23,491 nt of DNA from CAZHFA01 sp964534945 (GCA_964534945.1 CAZHSB010000026.1:1-23491); one strand, 5' to 3'; positions 1 through 7,728 are shown, counted from the stretch's first letter. The notes: generated from the sequence alone by a model not told the origin. Made by a program: numbers and translations.

Positions 1-2
1 GG

Positions 3-10
3 CACCTCCT
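3..10 (-). promoter_or_regulatory. Strong Shine-Dalgarno of a gene starting off the left edge
   Basis: On the minus strand this reads AGGAGGTG, a near-complete match to the 16S 3' end. Only two bases remain before the edge, so a start codon would fall just outside. I infer a minus-strand gene beginning to the left; nothing of its product is visible. GCACCT (2-7) and AGGTGC (32-37) could also pair, but the long loop makes that weak. Confidence 0.5.
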
Positions 11-115
11 TTTTTTAAATGCAAAAATAGAAGGTGCTTTGAATTTACAATTTTATTATTTAAAAAATAACGTATTTCAATGTAATTTCGAAAAAATTTG
101 GATCTATAATCTTCG

Positions 116-267
116 TTATCCCAAAGGGATAAGCTAAATATCTTAGCATGATTGATGAACATATGCCAAAGGCATTACACAACCCAGCCCAGGGTTAAGC
201 GCGAATGAAATGAGCGCAAACCCTGGGTATCGAATTCCATACCCCCAACCGCAGGCTGAAAGTCTGC
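116..267. repeat. Array of four short hairpins (intergenic palindrome cluster)
   Basis: Four consecutive perfect or near-perfect hairpins fill this non-coding stretch. The first is TTATCCC/GGGATAA (116-122 and 126-132, loop AAA). The second is ATGCC/GGCAT (163-167 and 171-175, loop AAA). The third is CCCAGGGTT/AACCCTGGG (188-196 and 219-227), with an inner GCGC/GCGC stem (199-202 and 214-217). The fourth is GCAGGCT/AGTCTGC (251-257 and 261-267, loop GAA, one G-T pair). The stems are G+C-rich in an AT-rich genome. No open reading frame fits. The layout recalls the palindromic intergenic elements of genomes with REP-associated transposases, but that is recollection, not a search. The rest of 1-366 shows no gene; 268-366 is plain AT-rich sequence. 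Confidence 0.6.
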
Positions 268-366
268 AACAAAACCTCAAAAAATACGCAACATAAATTA
301 TGATAAGAATTTATCTATCAATATTTGTATCTCATTAATTCAGAATCATGAATCATCATGCATTGT

Positions 367-1431
367 TTATAAGGGAATAAATGAAGCTTTATCATCTAAT
401 TTTTTTACAAACTCTGCTATCAACTTGGCAATACTTTCTAAATCTTTTAAACTACAAACTTCAACTTGTGTATGCATATATCTATTAGGAACACTAATGC
501 TCGCAGAAGCAATTCCACTTCTTGAAATTTGCATTGCTCTTGTATCATTTCCTATCATCCCAGGCTCTACTTCTTTTTGCCAAGGAATTTTATGCTTTGT
601 TGCCGTTGCTACAAGTTTATCATATAAAACTGGATTACAAAGCGCACCTTTTGCAATTGCACCACCTTGTCCAAGAATTATTTGTGGAGTTTTCTTTTCA
701 CAATATCCTGGATTATCAGTAGAGAACGTAACATCAACACAAATTCCAACAAATGGATCTATTCCAAATGCCGATGTTTGTGCACCTCTTGTTCCTATTT
801 CTTCTTGAACCGTACTTACAGCATAAAGTCCTACATTTAATTTTGATTTTGCACAAAGTCTTAACGCTTCCATTACAACAAATACCCCAACTTTATCATC
901 TAAAGCAGGACTTGATATAAGATCATTTTTAAGCTCTGTAACATCTAATTTGTATGTTGCATAATCTCCAATCGCAACAAATTTTTCAGCATCTTTTTGA
1001 TTTTTAGCTCCAACATCAATCCAAGAATCATTAATATCTATTTTTAAACTTTTTCTTTCCTCTGCTTTTTGCTTATGTATCGGTTTTCTTCCAAAAACTC
1101 CTTGGATATCCCCTTTCTTTCCGTAAATTGTTACTAAAGATCCTGGAACGACCCCCGCATCAACTCCCCCAACAGAAGCAACATAAATAAAACCCTCTGG
1201 AGAAATATGAGTCACCATAAAACCAATTTGATCGCAATGCCCCGCAAGCATAACTTTTTTCTTCGCATTGGGATTTAACACACAAATAAGATTACCATTA
1301 ACATCACTCTCAATCTTATCAGCAATCCCACCCATTCGCTTTTTAACAACACGCTGAACGGCAACTTCATTTCCAGTAGGAGATGGTGTTTTTAATAATT
1401 CATATAAAAAATCTTTTGACTCTTGATTCAC
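367..1431 (-). CDS. M42 family metallo-aminopeptidase
   Basis: 354 aa, the usual size for peptidase family M42 (PepA/YsdC/FrvX-like di-metal aminopeptidases that form large tetrahedral cytosolic complexes and trim peptides). The family's metal-ligand pattern is visible: H65-x-D67 in GHCDQIGFMV, D178 in ALDDKVG, E210/E211 in QEEIGTRGA, D233, and H320 in RYMHTQVEV. The N-terminal TPSPTGNE is also typical. The start is GTG at 1431-1429, preceded by AGGAGG at a 6-nt spacing, which fixes it firmly. The older label endoglucanase/cellulase M is not supported for this family. It is the last of three minus-strand genes after rlmH and the 160-aa protein, but a 169-bp gap suggests its own promoter. Substrate preference cannot be read from sequence. 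Confidence 0.92.
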   Translation of the reverse strand: MNQESKDFLYELLKTPSPTGNEVAVQRVVKKRMGGIADKIESDVNGNLICVLNPNAKKKVMLAGHCDQIGFMVTHISPEGFIYVASVGGVDAGVVPGSLVTIYGKKGDIQGVFGRKPIHKQKAEERKSLKIDINDSWIDVGAKNQKDAEKFVAIGDYATYKLDVTELKNDLISSPALDDKVGVFVVMEALRLCAKSKLNVGLYAVSTVQEEIGTRGAQTSAFGIDPFVGICVDVTFSTDNPGYCEKKTPQIILGQGGAIAKGALCNPVLYDKLVATATKHKIPWQKEVEPGMIGNDTRAMQISRSGIASASISVPNRYMHTQVEVCSLKDLESIAKLIAEFVKKLDDKASFIPL

Positions 1432-1600
1432 TTGATTCCTCCTTAAATAAAAAAGATAAATTAGACTTTCACTTATTTTGATACAGAATCCTCAAAAAAG
1501 GATCACAATATATTCAAGTTAAAAAACTTTTCTGCTTTTGTCTACGATGTATTTTACCTTTAATAACAAAATTACTGGCGATTTCTTTCAAATAGTAAAA

Positions 1601-2083
1601 TTACGAATCAAGATCTTCTTCTAAAAATTCATCAAGCAATGCATCTCTTACCCAATCTTTTTGCGCAACAATTAAACGCAAATTGTATTCAAGCTCTTCA
1701 TATGTGATTCTTTCAGCGCCGAGTCCGACACTTAAAATTAAAAAATAGCCAACGATCCCTAATTTAACACCAATAAGCCCATCTGCGATTTCTAATGCAG
1801 AAACTAAAAAATTTTGTGTTTCACGAATAGGAACCGTTACGATATTAATTCCCATATAAACTGTAGCCTCTGCAGGTTTTTGAATCTTATCTAGAAAAAT
1901 TTCAAGTTCTTGACCATCGTCAATATCTACCATCCATCGACACGAATTAGGCGTTTGCTCTTTTAGCGTCTCATCAGCATTATAACCTTTACTTTTTAAA
2001 AAATGACGTACTATCTTTAAAGGATCTCTTCCTATAAGCATTTCACCTAAAACTGACGTATTAAATCTTTTTACCTTTACCAT
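1601..2083 (-). CDS. YbjN / type III chaperone-like small protein, function unknown
   Basis: 160 aa, soluble, with no signal peptide or clear membrane segment. The order of predicted elements is an N-terminal helix (about 20-35), a strand pair around WMVDIDDG and LEIFLDKI (50-66), strands at 74-86 (VYMGINIVTVPI), a helix at 88-105, and a glycine-rich segment GVKLGIVGYFLILSVGLGAE (about 104-123). A final helical, acidic tail ends EEDLDS. This alternation resembles the YbjN/CesT-like chaperone fold, but no diagnostic residue settles it. The ATG at 2083 has a GGGTG-type SD. It lies 32 bp downstream of rlmH on the same strand, so it is probably cotranscribed with it. I place it only as a possible YbjN-like protein. 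Confidence 0.55.
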   Translation of the reverse strand: MVKVKRFNTSVLGEMLIGRDPLKIVRHFLKSKGYNADETLKEQTPNSCRWMVDIDDGQELEIFLDKIQKPAEATVYMGINIVTVPIRETQNFLVSALEIADGLIGVKLGIVGYFLILSVGLGAERITYEELEYNLRLIVAQKDWVRDALLDEFLEEDLDS

Positions 2084-2115
2084 TTTTCACCCTTTAAATT
2101 TATTCCTCACAGATT

Positions 2116-2586
2116 TTATTCCTTATGATATGGAAAATTATTTATAATCGTATACGCTCTATAAAGTTGCTCTATCATTATAAGACGAGAAAGCTGATAT
2201 GGAAATGTAAAATCTGATAGAGAAAGAAGAAGTGACGCTTTCTTTTTTACATCTTCATGCCAGCCATAAGCTCCTCCAATTGCAAAACAAAGCAAATTAG
2301 AATCGATGTCTTGCTTTTTAATAAATGAAGCAAACTCCTTTGAAGAAAATGATTTTCCCCTTTCATCAAGCAAAATAATTTTACTATCCTTTGCAACTCT
2401 TTTTAAGAAATGATCCCCCTCCTCTTTCATGATGTCTTCCTTTGATATAGATGCTGGAAAAGAAAAATTAAAATCTGTAACTTTTACATCTACAAATTTT
2501 GACAATCTTTTTATATATTCCTTTTCTCCATCTAGTATAAAGCTTTGTTTTACCTTGGAAATACTTAAAATCTCTACTTTTTTCAT
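2116..2586 (-). CDS. rlmH: 23S rRNA (pseudouridine1915-N3)-methyltransferase RlmH
   Basis: 156 aa, the family's normal length. RlmH is a SPOUT-class methyltransferase that methylates pseudouridine 1915 in helix 69 of 23S rRNA on the assembled 70S ribosome, using S-adenosylmethionine. The diagnostic features are LLDERGKSFSS (72-82), the knotted SAM-binding loop FAIGGAYGWHEDV (101-113), the conserved block LSLSDFTFPYQLSRLIMIEQ, then LYRAYTI, and the C-terminal end PYHKE, which matches the family's PYHxE. The start ATG is at 2586. It is divergent from flgM, with 188 bp between, and leads a possible operon with the 160-aa gene. The identification is very secure. Confidence 0.97.
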   Translation of the reverse strand: MKKVEILSISKVKQSFILDGEKEYIKRLSKFVDVKVTDFNFSFPASISKEDIMKEEGDHFLKRVAKDSKIILLDERGKSFSSKEFASFIKKQDIDSNLLCFAIGGAYGWHEDVKKKASLLLSLSDFTFPYQLSRLIMIEQLYRAYTIINNFPYHKE

Positions 2587-2749
2587 TATGTTATACTTTT
2601 CAAAAATTTTTTATTAAGTTTTAATAATACTGTACCGACATTAAACATTGCAAGGGAAATGCTACATAAAAAGATGTTTTTTAAAAATATCTTAGACCAA
2701 GGAAGGTTAAAACAGGAAAAAACAAGCAATTGTTTTTTTATTTTTGTGT

Positions 2750-2761
2750 TTGTATATAACT
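2750..2761 (+). promoter_or_regulatory. Candidate -10 region upstream of flgM
   Basis: TTGTATATAACT lies 13 bp before the flgM start and offers TATATA (2753-2758), with TTGTTT (2730-2735) 17 bp upstream as a poor -35. The same 12-mer occurs upstream of the signalling operon at 15916-15927. No sigma-28-type GCCGATAA is visible here. In such AT-rich sequence a chance match is quite possible, and the implied leader would be only about 10 nt. Confidence 0.25.
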
Positions 2762-2774
2762 TTTCAAGGTCAAT

Positions 2775-3032
2775 ATGGAAATAAATGATAAAAAGTTAAA
2801 ATCTGTTGAGTTTTCTTCTCAACGAATCATAAAAAATAATGTATCTATACCTCAAAAAACAAAAGAACAAGAAGATACTGTTAATGTAAAAAATGTTGAT
2901 GAGGTAGAAAAAATCGATAATTCTAAAAAAGTATCCGAGCTAAAAGATAAGTTCGCGCGCGGAGAAAGTTTAGAATACGATTCTTTTAAAGTTGCAGAAG
3001 CTATAATAAAAGAAACTGCCACAATACATTAA
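2775..3032 (+). CDS. flgM: Anti-sigma-28 factor FlgM
   Basis: 85 aa, small, charged and probably disordered in its N-terminal half, as FlgM is. FlgM binds sigma-28 (FliA) and blocks late flagellar gene transcription until it is exported through the finished hook-basal body. The recognisable part is the C-terminal sigma-binding region: KKVSELKDKFARGESLEYDS followed by FKVAEAIIKETA (about 51-82). This matches the family pattern of a helix RVxxLKxxIxxGxY, then xxKxAExLLxE. The N-terminus carries Ser/Gln/Lys-rich sequence without structure. The ATG at 2775 has AAGG at a 5-nt spacing. The gene stands alone, convergent with tadA. It implies that the organism is flagellated, although no other flagellar structural gene is in the window. 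Confidence 0.8.
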   Translation: MEINDKKLKSVEFSSQRIIKNNVSIPQKTKEQEDTVNVKNVDEVEKIDNSKKVSELKDKFARGESLEYDSFKVAEAIIKETATIH

Positions 3033-3057
3033 AGATATTTAAAAATTGCGTTTTACG

Positions 3058-3093
3058 TTTTAATCTTTCACTTTTTGAAAGTTAAAAATTTTT
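3058..3093. terminator. Bidirectional hairpin between flgM and tadA
   Basis: CTTTCA (3065-3070) pairs with TGAAAG (3076-3081) around a 5-nt loop. The stem continues past a one-base bulge with TTTTAA (3058-3063) and TTAAAA (3082-3087). On the plus strand a T run (3089-3093) follows; on the minus strand the reverse complement of the left arm gives a T-poor exit. It lies 25 bp after flgM and overlaps the tadA stop, so it probably ends flgM transcripts and perhaps both. Confidence 0.55.
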
Positions 3094-3540
3094 GTCTTTT
3101 CTCTTAAATGTTTTTTCTAATAACATTTTTGATTCTTTTTCACAAATTCCACTTATTATTTTTACTTTTTTTACATTAAACAAAGAAAGATCATATCTTG
3201 AGCCACAAGCCCCCGTTTTCCCCTCTTTTATGCCATAAACAATTGTCCCGATTCGTGCATTTTCTATTGCTCCCATACACATTGTGCAAGGCTCAACATT
3301 TACAAATAATATACAGTCATCTAGTCTCCAATTATCAAGTTTTTTTGATGCCTCTTTTATAGCTAGAATTTCGGCATGCGCTGTTGGGTCATTTTTTGAT
3401 TCTACTAAATTATGTTTCAATGCTAAAATTTCATCATTTCTTAATATCAAGCAAGCAATTGGTATTTCTTTTTTCTCTAACGCTTTTTTAGCTTCCTTTA
3501 AAACAATATTCATATAATAAATTAATCTTTCTTTTTTCAT
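3082..3540 (-). CDS. tadA: tRNA-specific adenosine deaminase TadA-like
   Basis: 152 aa, the usual size. TadA deaminates A34 to inosine in the wobble position of tRNA-Arg(ACG), as a zinc-dependent homodimer. The cytidine/deoxycytidylate deaminase motifs are complete: H55-A56-E57 in DPTAHAEILAIKEA, with His as zinc ligand and Glu as proton shuttle, and P84-C85-x-x-C88 in VEPCTMCMGAIENARI. The downstream segment VYGIKEGKTGACGS is typical of TadA (VFGA.D.K.GA.GS) rather than of guanine or cytosine deaminase. The SD is weak; an internal Met (residue 10) is a possible alternative start. It lies 29 bp after the radical SAM maturase on the same strand, so the two may share a transcript. Confidence 0.9.
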   Translation of the reverse strand: MKKERLIYYMNIVLKEAKKALEKKEIPIACLILRNDEILALKHNLVESKNDPTAHAEILAIKEASKKLDNWRLDDCILFVNVEPCTMCMGAIENARIGTIVYGIKEGKTGACGSRYDLSLFNVKKVKIISGICEKESKMLLEKTFKRKDKNF

Positions 3541-3569
3541 AAATTTAAAAATCTAAAATTTTTTCATTT

Positions 3570-4703
3570 TTATTTTTTATTTTCTAATTTTGCTACAACA
3601 TTTAATAATTTATTTGACGTATGATCAAAAATTTTTTTATAAGCCTCGCAAAGATAATTTTTCCTTTGCCCCTCTTTATCTTTTAATAACCAATTTTTGG
3701 GGCATTCTCCATGACAAATAAAAAAATGAGGACATGTTAAGCATTCTTTAGAAATACTTTCTCTTTTATATTTTCTAAAATCATAAAAGTTTTTATTTTC
3801 TACACATTCTTTTATCGATTTTTCATTTATATTTCCAAGTAAAAAATCTTTTTCTACAAAATGATCGCAAGCATATAAATCTCCATTATGTTCTAAACAT
3901 AATGCTTGCCCACAATTTTTTTGAAACATACAAAGCCCATGCTCTTTTCCAAGCCATGAACACATTATCACATCAAAAAGTTGAATAGAAATTTCATAAA
4001 TATCATTTGCATACCAAATATCAAAAATTTTTATCATAAAATCTGCATATTCTTCTGGCATGATCGACTGTGGATTTAATTTACTTTCTCTATTAAATCC
4101 ACTTCCCTCAATGCTTTGGACAATGGGAATAAATTGTAGGAATTTAATTTTTAAATCATTTTTAAAGAAATTGTAAACTTCTTTAGCATGTAATACATTT
4201 GCTTTATTTACTGTTGTTAAAACATTAAACCTTACATCATATTTTTTTAGTAATTCTATATTAGTAATAATTTTTTCAAAAAATGATTCATCGTTTTTTG
4301 TTTTTCTATTTTGAGAATGAAACTGATTTGGACCATCTAAACTTATTCCAATTAAAAAATCATTTTCTTTAAAGAAAGAAATCCATTCCTCATTTAGATT
4401 AATACCATTTGTTTGAAAAGCATTACTTAATTTTATCCCATATTTTTTCTGAACATCATAAGCTTGCTTAAAAAAATCAAGTCCCCGCAATGTCGGCTCT
4501 CCTCCTTGCCATGTAATTGAAGATCTTGCAGAAAATTCTCTTAAGCTGTTTAATAATAAAGTCCATGTTTTTATATCAATTTTGAAATTACCCTCTGGGT
4601 ATAGGGTTTGCTTTGATAAATAATAACAATATCGACATGATAGGTTGCAAATTGCGCCAACAGGCTTTATAGTAATGTGAATATCATCAAATTGCGAAAA
4701 CAT
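3570..4703 (-). CDS. Anaerobic-type sulfatase-maturating radical SAM enzyme (anSME-like)
   Basis: 377 aa, the family length. anSMEs oxidise a Cys or Ser in the sulfatase active-site motif to formylglycine in the cytosol, without oxygen. The radical SAM triad C19-x3-C23-x2-C26 sits in AICNLSCRYCYYLSK, followed by TWQGGEPTLRG (the SAM-binding GGEP motif). The SPASM part holds CGQALCLEHNGDLYACDHF, then LLGNI and ECLTCPHFFICHGECPKNW, which would carry two auxiliary 4Fe-4S clusters; the CDHF segment matches anSME. The gene is head-to-head with a sulfatase carrying the Cys-type motif, separated by 14 bp, which strongly supports the role. I see no SD before its ATG. Its promoter must lie inside the sulfatase coding sequence. 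Downstream is tadA. Confidence 0.9.
   Translation of the reverse strand: MFSQFDDIHITIKPVGAICNLSCRYCYYLSKQTLYPEGNFKIDIKTWTLLLNSLREFSARSSITWQGGEPTLRGLDFFKQAYDVQKKYGIKLSNAFQTNGINLNEEWISFFKENDFLIGISLDGPNQFHSQNRKTKNDESFFEKIITNIELLKKYDVRFNVLTTVNKANVLHAKEVYNFFKNDLKIKFLQFIPIVQSIEGSGFNRESKLNPQSIMPEEYADFMIKIFDIWYANDIYEISIQLFDVIMCSWLGKEHGLCMFQKNCGQALCLEHNGDLYACDHFVEKDFLLGNINEKSIKECVENKNFYDFRKYKRESISKECLTCPHFFICHGECPKNWLLKDKEGQRKNYLCEAYKKIFDHTSNKLLNVVAKLENKK
4645..4673 (+). promoter_or_regulatory. Candidate sigma-70 promoter of the sulfatase gene
   Basis: TTGCAA (4645-4650) and TATAGT (4668-4673) are separated by 17 bp, with 4/6 and 5/6 matches to consensus. It would start transcription near 4680, about 38 nt before the sulfatase ATG. 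It lies inside the 5' coding region of the divergent maturase. The only other support is that a promoter has to be in this area, because the intergenic gap is 14 bp. Confidence 0.35.
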
Positions 4704-4717
4704 ATTAGGGGTGTTTT

Positions 4718-6154
4718 ATGTGTGATTTTAAAAATATCTTATTAAAACTTATTTTAATTATTATCTTACTAAATACAAATGTTACAAATGCTTTTTCAAG
4801 TAGTCGCCCAAATATCGTTTTTATTTTAACTGACGATCAAAGAGCAGACACTATTAAAAAGTATATGCCAACAGTATACAAGCAAATTTTCTTAAAGGGA
4901 ACTCAATTTACAAATGCTTATGCAACTACGCCAATTTGTGGCCCGAGTCGTGCTTGTATCCTTACAGGATTATATGCAACAGAACATGGAATGCTTTATA
5001 ACGGGACAAAAGAAAAATCATCATTAGATGAGTATTCTATAGCCAAAAGATTAAAAAAGAGCGGGTATTTTACAGGACATGTTGGAAAATTTCATAATAC
5101 ATCAGATGGAAAATATTCTGCAAAAAGAAAATCAGAATATAATTATTGGGTATCTTTAAGAGGAGGAAGTGCCCACTATTTAAATTCAGTAGTTAATAAT
5201 AATGGGATTTTTTCAAACAGGGGTAATAGCTACATCACCGAATATTGGAATAGAAAAGCTTTAGACTTTATTGATCTTGCGACTAAAAAAGGCAAACCAT
5301 TTTTTTTAACTCTTTCTCACAACGCACCACATAGTCCCGCACTTCCAGATATAGAATATAAAAATAGATACAAAGCAAAAAATTTAGAAATGCCACCTTC
5401 TTTTCTAGATACAAGCGACACTGGAAAAGCAGAATTTGTAAATAAAAGAAAAGAAAATTTTAAGAATGATTTATTACTTGCAGCTAAAAAAAAAAAAACC
5501 ATAAAACTATTTGCAACAAAACAACTAGCAACGTTAATGTCAGTAGATCAAGGTGTAAAACAAATAATTCGAAAATTAAAAGAAAACAAAGAGTATAAAA
5601 ATACGATTTTTATTTTTATGTCAGATAACGGTCTTATGTGGGGAGAGCATTGTTTGCAATCTAAAAATAATATTTATGAAGAGGCTTCAAAAATTCCTCT
5701 TGCTATAAGTTATGCAAAAGATACTACATTATTTCCTGTAGGGGAAAATGATGCAATCGTAGCCAATATTGATCTTGCACCGACATTGGCACAAATTGCA
5801 GGTATTAGCGAAGAAGATTATCAAGTATCTGGGGTTTCTCTTTTAAAAACAATCACTGGTGAAAGTGAACGTGAAGGAATTTTAATTCAAGGCAGCTGGA
5901 AAGATGGTGAGAATGTTTATTCCGCATATCATACAAAAGATTATATTTATTCTAAAACTGGACACATTGAACATCAAGAACTTTATAATTTGGCTAATGA
6001 TCCTTACGAATTAATCAACCTTTCAAGTGATGATCCTGCAAACGAAAATTGGGAATTACAAGAAAAATTAAAAACTTCTTTAGAAGATAACTTGTTAGAG
6101 CATGATCCAAAAAGCTGTTATAATATAATTTGCTTAGGAAATGAATATAAATAA
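4718..6154 (+). CDS. Secreted Cys-type sulfatase (alkaline-phosphatase superfamily)
   Basis: 478 aa including an N-terminal signal peptide (hydrophobic core about 8-18, likely cleavage after TNA at residue 25), so the enzyme acts outside the cytoplasm. It hydrolyses sulfate esters, probably on polysaccharides. The formylglycine motif is C74-G-P-S-R78 in TTPICGPSRACILTG. Metal and active-site residues can be seen: D39-D40 in LTDDQR, K124 and H126 in VGKFH, H205 in NAPHSP, and D303-N304 in MSDNG followed by GEH. The N-terminal half is the catalytic domain; the end has the usual small C-terminal subdomain (LYNLANDPYELINLS). The SD GGGGTG sits just before the ATG. The neighbour on the opposite strand is its likely maturase. 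A 13-base A tract (5486-5498, encoding KKKK) is a possible slippage site; the frame here is intact. The substrate is unknown. Confidence 0.92.
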   Translation: MCDFKNILLKLILIIILLNTNVTNAFSSSRPNIVFILTDDQRADTIKKYMPTVYKQIFLKGTQFTNAYATTPICGPSRACILTGLYATEHGMLYNGTKEKSSLDEYSIAKRLKKSGYFTGHVGKFHNTSDGKYSAKRKSEYNYWVSLRGGSAHYLNSVVNNNGIFSNRGNSYITEYWNRKALDFIDLATKKGKPFFLTLSHNAPHSPALPDIEYKNRYKAKNLEMPPSFLDTSDTGKAEFVNKRKENFKNDLLLAAKKKKTIKLFATKQLATLMSVDQGVKQIIRKLKENKEYKNTIFIFMSDNGLMWGEHCLQSKNNIYEEASKIPLAISYAKDTTLFPVGENDAIVANIDLAPTLAQIAGISEEDYQVSGVSLLKTITGESEREGILIQGSWKDGENVYSAYHTKDYIYSKTGHIEHQELYNLANDPYELINLSSDDPANENWELQEKLKTSLEDNLLEHDPKSCYNIICLGNEYK

Positions 6155-6158
6155 AAAA

Positions 6159-6208
6159 TGGTGCTAATAATAATTTTTAAATTATTATTAGCACCAAATG
6201 ATTTTTCT
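6159..6208. terminator. Bidirectional intrinsic terminator after the sulfatase
   Basis: A perfect 18-bp inverted repeat (6159-6176 with 6179-6196, starting TGGTGCTAATAA) is followed by a T run (about 6202-6206) on the plus strand. An A run (6154-6158) precedes it, which gives T residues on the minus strand. It lies between the convergent sulfatase and the 67-aa gene and could end both. Confidence 0.8.
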
Positions 6209-6222
6209 TGAGGTTGTGAACC

Positions 6223-6426
6223 TTATTTCTTGTCTAGAATTAATCTAAACCCCATCACAGGATCTCCAATTTCCTGATAAAGAGCTTCACCGTTTAATCC
6301 TGAAGAAAGATTTCTTCTAAGATTTGGGGGAGGCGTTGCCGTATCCCTATGTTTTGAAAATTCCCTCCCACTTTTTTTTTTATTTTTTTTAGGAGAGACT
6401 TTCATCGGAGAAACAAAATAATCCAT
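6223..6426 (-). CDS. Small basic protein, function unknown
   Basis: 67 aa from the ATG at 6426, chosen because AAGGAG lies 5-6 nt before it; a longer reading from a TTG at 6477 has no comparable SD. The protein begins MDYFVSPMKVSPKKNKKKSG, is strongly basic in its first half, contains PPPNLRRNL, and ends in a more ordinary segment (ALYQEIGDPVMGFRLILDKK). It has no signal peptide or membrane helix. The lysine stretch is encoded by a 10-base A homopolymer (minus strand), another potential slippage site. It lies 129 bp downstream of the 390-aa unknown gene on the same strand and ends at the terminator shared with the sulfatase. I do not recognise the family. Confidence 0.5.
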   Translation of the reverse strand: MDYFVSPMKVSPKKNKKKSGREFSKHRDTATPPPNLRRNLSSGLNGEALYQEIGDPVMGFRLILDKK

Positions 6427-6555
6427 TACGACTCCTTTGTTAGAGGTGGAAAAACTTTTAAAAAACCTTAACGCCAAGTTTTTATGCTATCACTAAATAG
6501 ATTATTAAGAAATATTTTTCTACTAATAACAAATAAAATATTAAAGATTCATTAC

Positions 6556-7728
6556 CTAAAAGGCTTTTTGCATAATATGCTTCAACTCAAAAATTGATAT
6601 TTTTTCGTTTAATTTCTTTTGCAATTCTTCTAAAGATATCTGAGAAGAAGTGTTTTTTATTTTTTGTATTTTATCTACACATCTATCAATTAAATCCATT
6701 GTAACATTACTTTTATCTGCATGAATAAAATTATCTTCAGAAACCTGAATAACGCTATCATAAAGCCCTAAAGAATCTATAAATTCCTCTTTCGAGGGTA
6801 TAGACGAAGTAAATAATTTTTGGTAATTAATTTTTTGTAAAATATCATCCCAAGTAAGATCCTTTTGAGATTGCAATAATATCTGAATAACTGATGTTTT
6901 AAACGTAAGTTTAGCACTTACTACCTTTTTATTTTCGATTGTAACGAGTCCTCTTTTTTCGATTTGAGGAACTAAACTATTTATTTGTGTATAATTTAAT
7001 CCTTCATATTCATAAAATGAATTTCTAAATGTTTCAATCGAACACGGCATTACAACTTCAGAAAAAATATTATCAAAACATTCATCAATATCAATGTTAT
7101 CTATTTGATTAGATGTTGAAAAATCCTCGTCAAGCTCAAACATATTTTTTATAAAAATATAAAATGAATCATTTGAAAATTTTGACCATAACTCTGGCAT
7201 TTCAAGACGAATATCATTTGTATCAACAGACATAAAATAATTTTTATATTTTTCAGATTTATAACAAAGAACGGATTGAAGTTCTTCGTATAAATTTTTA
7301 AATTCTTTTTTTGCCATACGTAAAGTCATATTAAATTGTGTTGATAAACTTTGAATATCGCTATTTGGAACAATTGAAGCTTTAAAAAAGTTTTGCCTAT
7401 CATCAGGAAAAGCCTTTATATAATCTAAACATTCCATCAACTCTCGTTGTATACTAGAAAAACTAATTGGTGCCATATATTTCCTAATATACTCAGGCGA
7501 TGTTGTAATCTTGTTTTTAAGTTTATTTAAAGCATTTTTAAAGTTAATATCATTTGCAAATTGACTACAATAAGTATTTATTTGGTCATCATCTATAGTA
7601 ATTATATCTAGCACATTCTTACAATTGATACCTGTTTTTTTTAATCTTTTTATAATATCTTTTTCTTCACTACTTAGTTTATGTATAGCTATTGGATACA
7701 TATATGATTCATTATTTAAAGTTTCCAT
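6556..7728 (-). CDS. Uncharacterised 390-aa helical protein, possibly with winged-helix domains
   Basis: 390 aa, AT-rich coding, no signal peptide, no membrane segment, almost entirely predicted alpha-helical and acidic/lysine-rich. Two parts look HTH-like to me. One is near 105-150 (RELMECLDYIKAF, then SLSTQFNMTLRMAKKEFKNL). The other is near 250-335, with YTQINSLVPQIEKRGLVTIE, where a wing-like VTIENKKV follows the helix, and LTWDDILQKINYQKLF with SIPSKEEFIDSLGLYDS. This could be a tandem winged-helix DNA- or protein-binding arrangement, but no named family fits. It stands alone on the minus strand, with 379 bp of AT-rich DNA upstream. Its length and low-complexity-free sequence argue for a real gene. 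Function: none assigned. Confidence 0.75.
   Translation of the reverse strand: METLNNESYMYPIAIHKLSSEEKDIIKRLKKTGINCKNVLDIITIDDDQINTYCSQFANDINFKNALNKLKNKITTSPEYIRKYMAPISFSSIQRELMECLDYIKAFPDDRQNFFKASIVPNSDIQSLSTQFNMTLRMAKKEFKNLYEELQSVLCYKSEKYKNYFMSVDTNDIRLEMPELWSKFSNDSFYIFIKNMFELDEDFSTSNQIDNIDIDECFDNIFSEVVMPCSIETFRNSFYEYEGLNYTQINSLVPQIEKRGLVTIENKKVVSAKLTFKTSVIQILLQSQKDLTWDDILQKINYQKLFTSSIPSKEEFIDSLGLYDSVIQVSEDNFIHADKSNVTMDLIDRCVDKIQKIKNTSSQISLEELQKKLNEKISIFELKHIMQKAF

Noticed and set aside
1..40. Terminator hairpin GCACCT/AGGTGC at the left edge
   Set aside because: The loop is 24 nt and the left arm is better explained as the SD AGGAGGTG of a minus-strand gene.
425..808. 127-aa open frame antisense to the M42 gene
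   Set aside because: It is a shadow of a well-supported gene, has no SD and no family resemblance.
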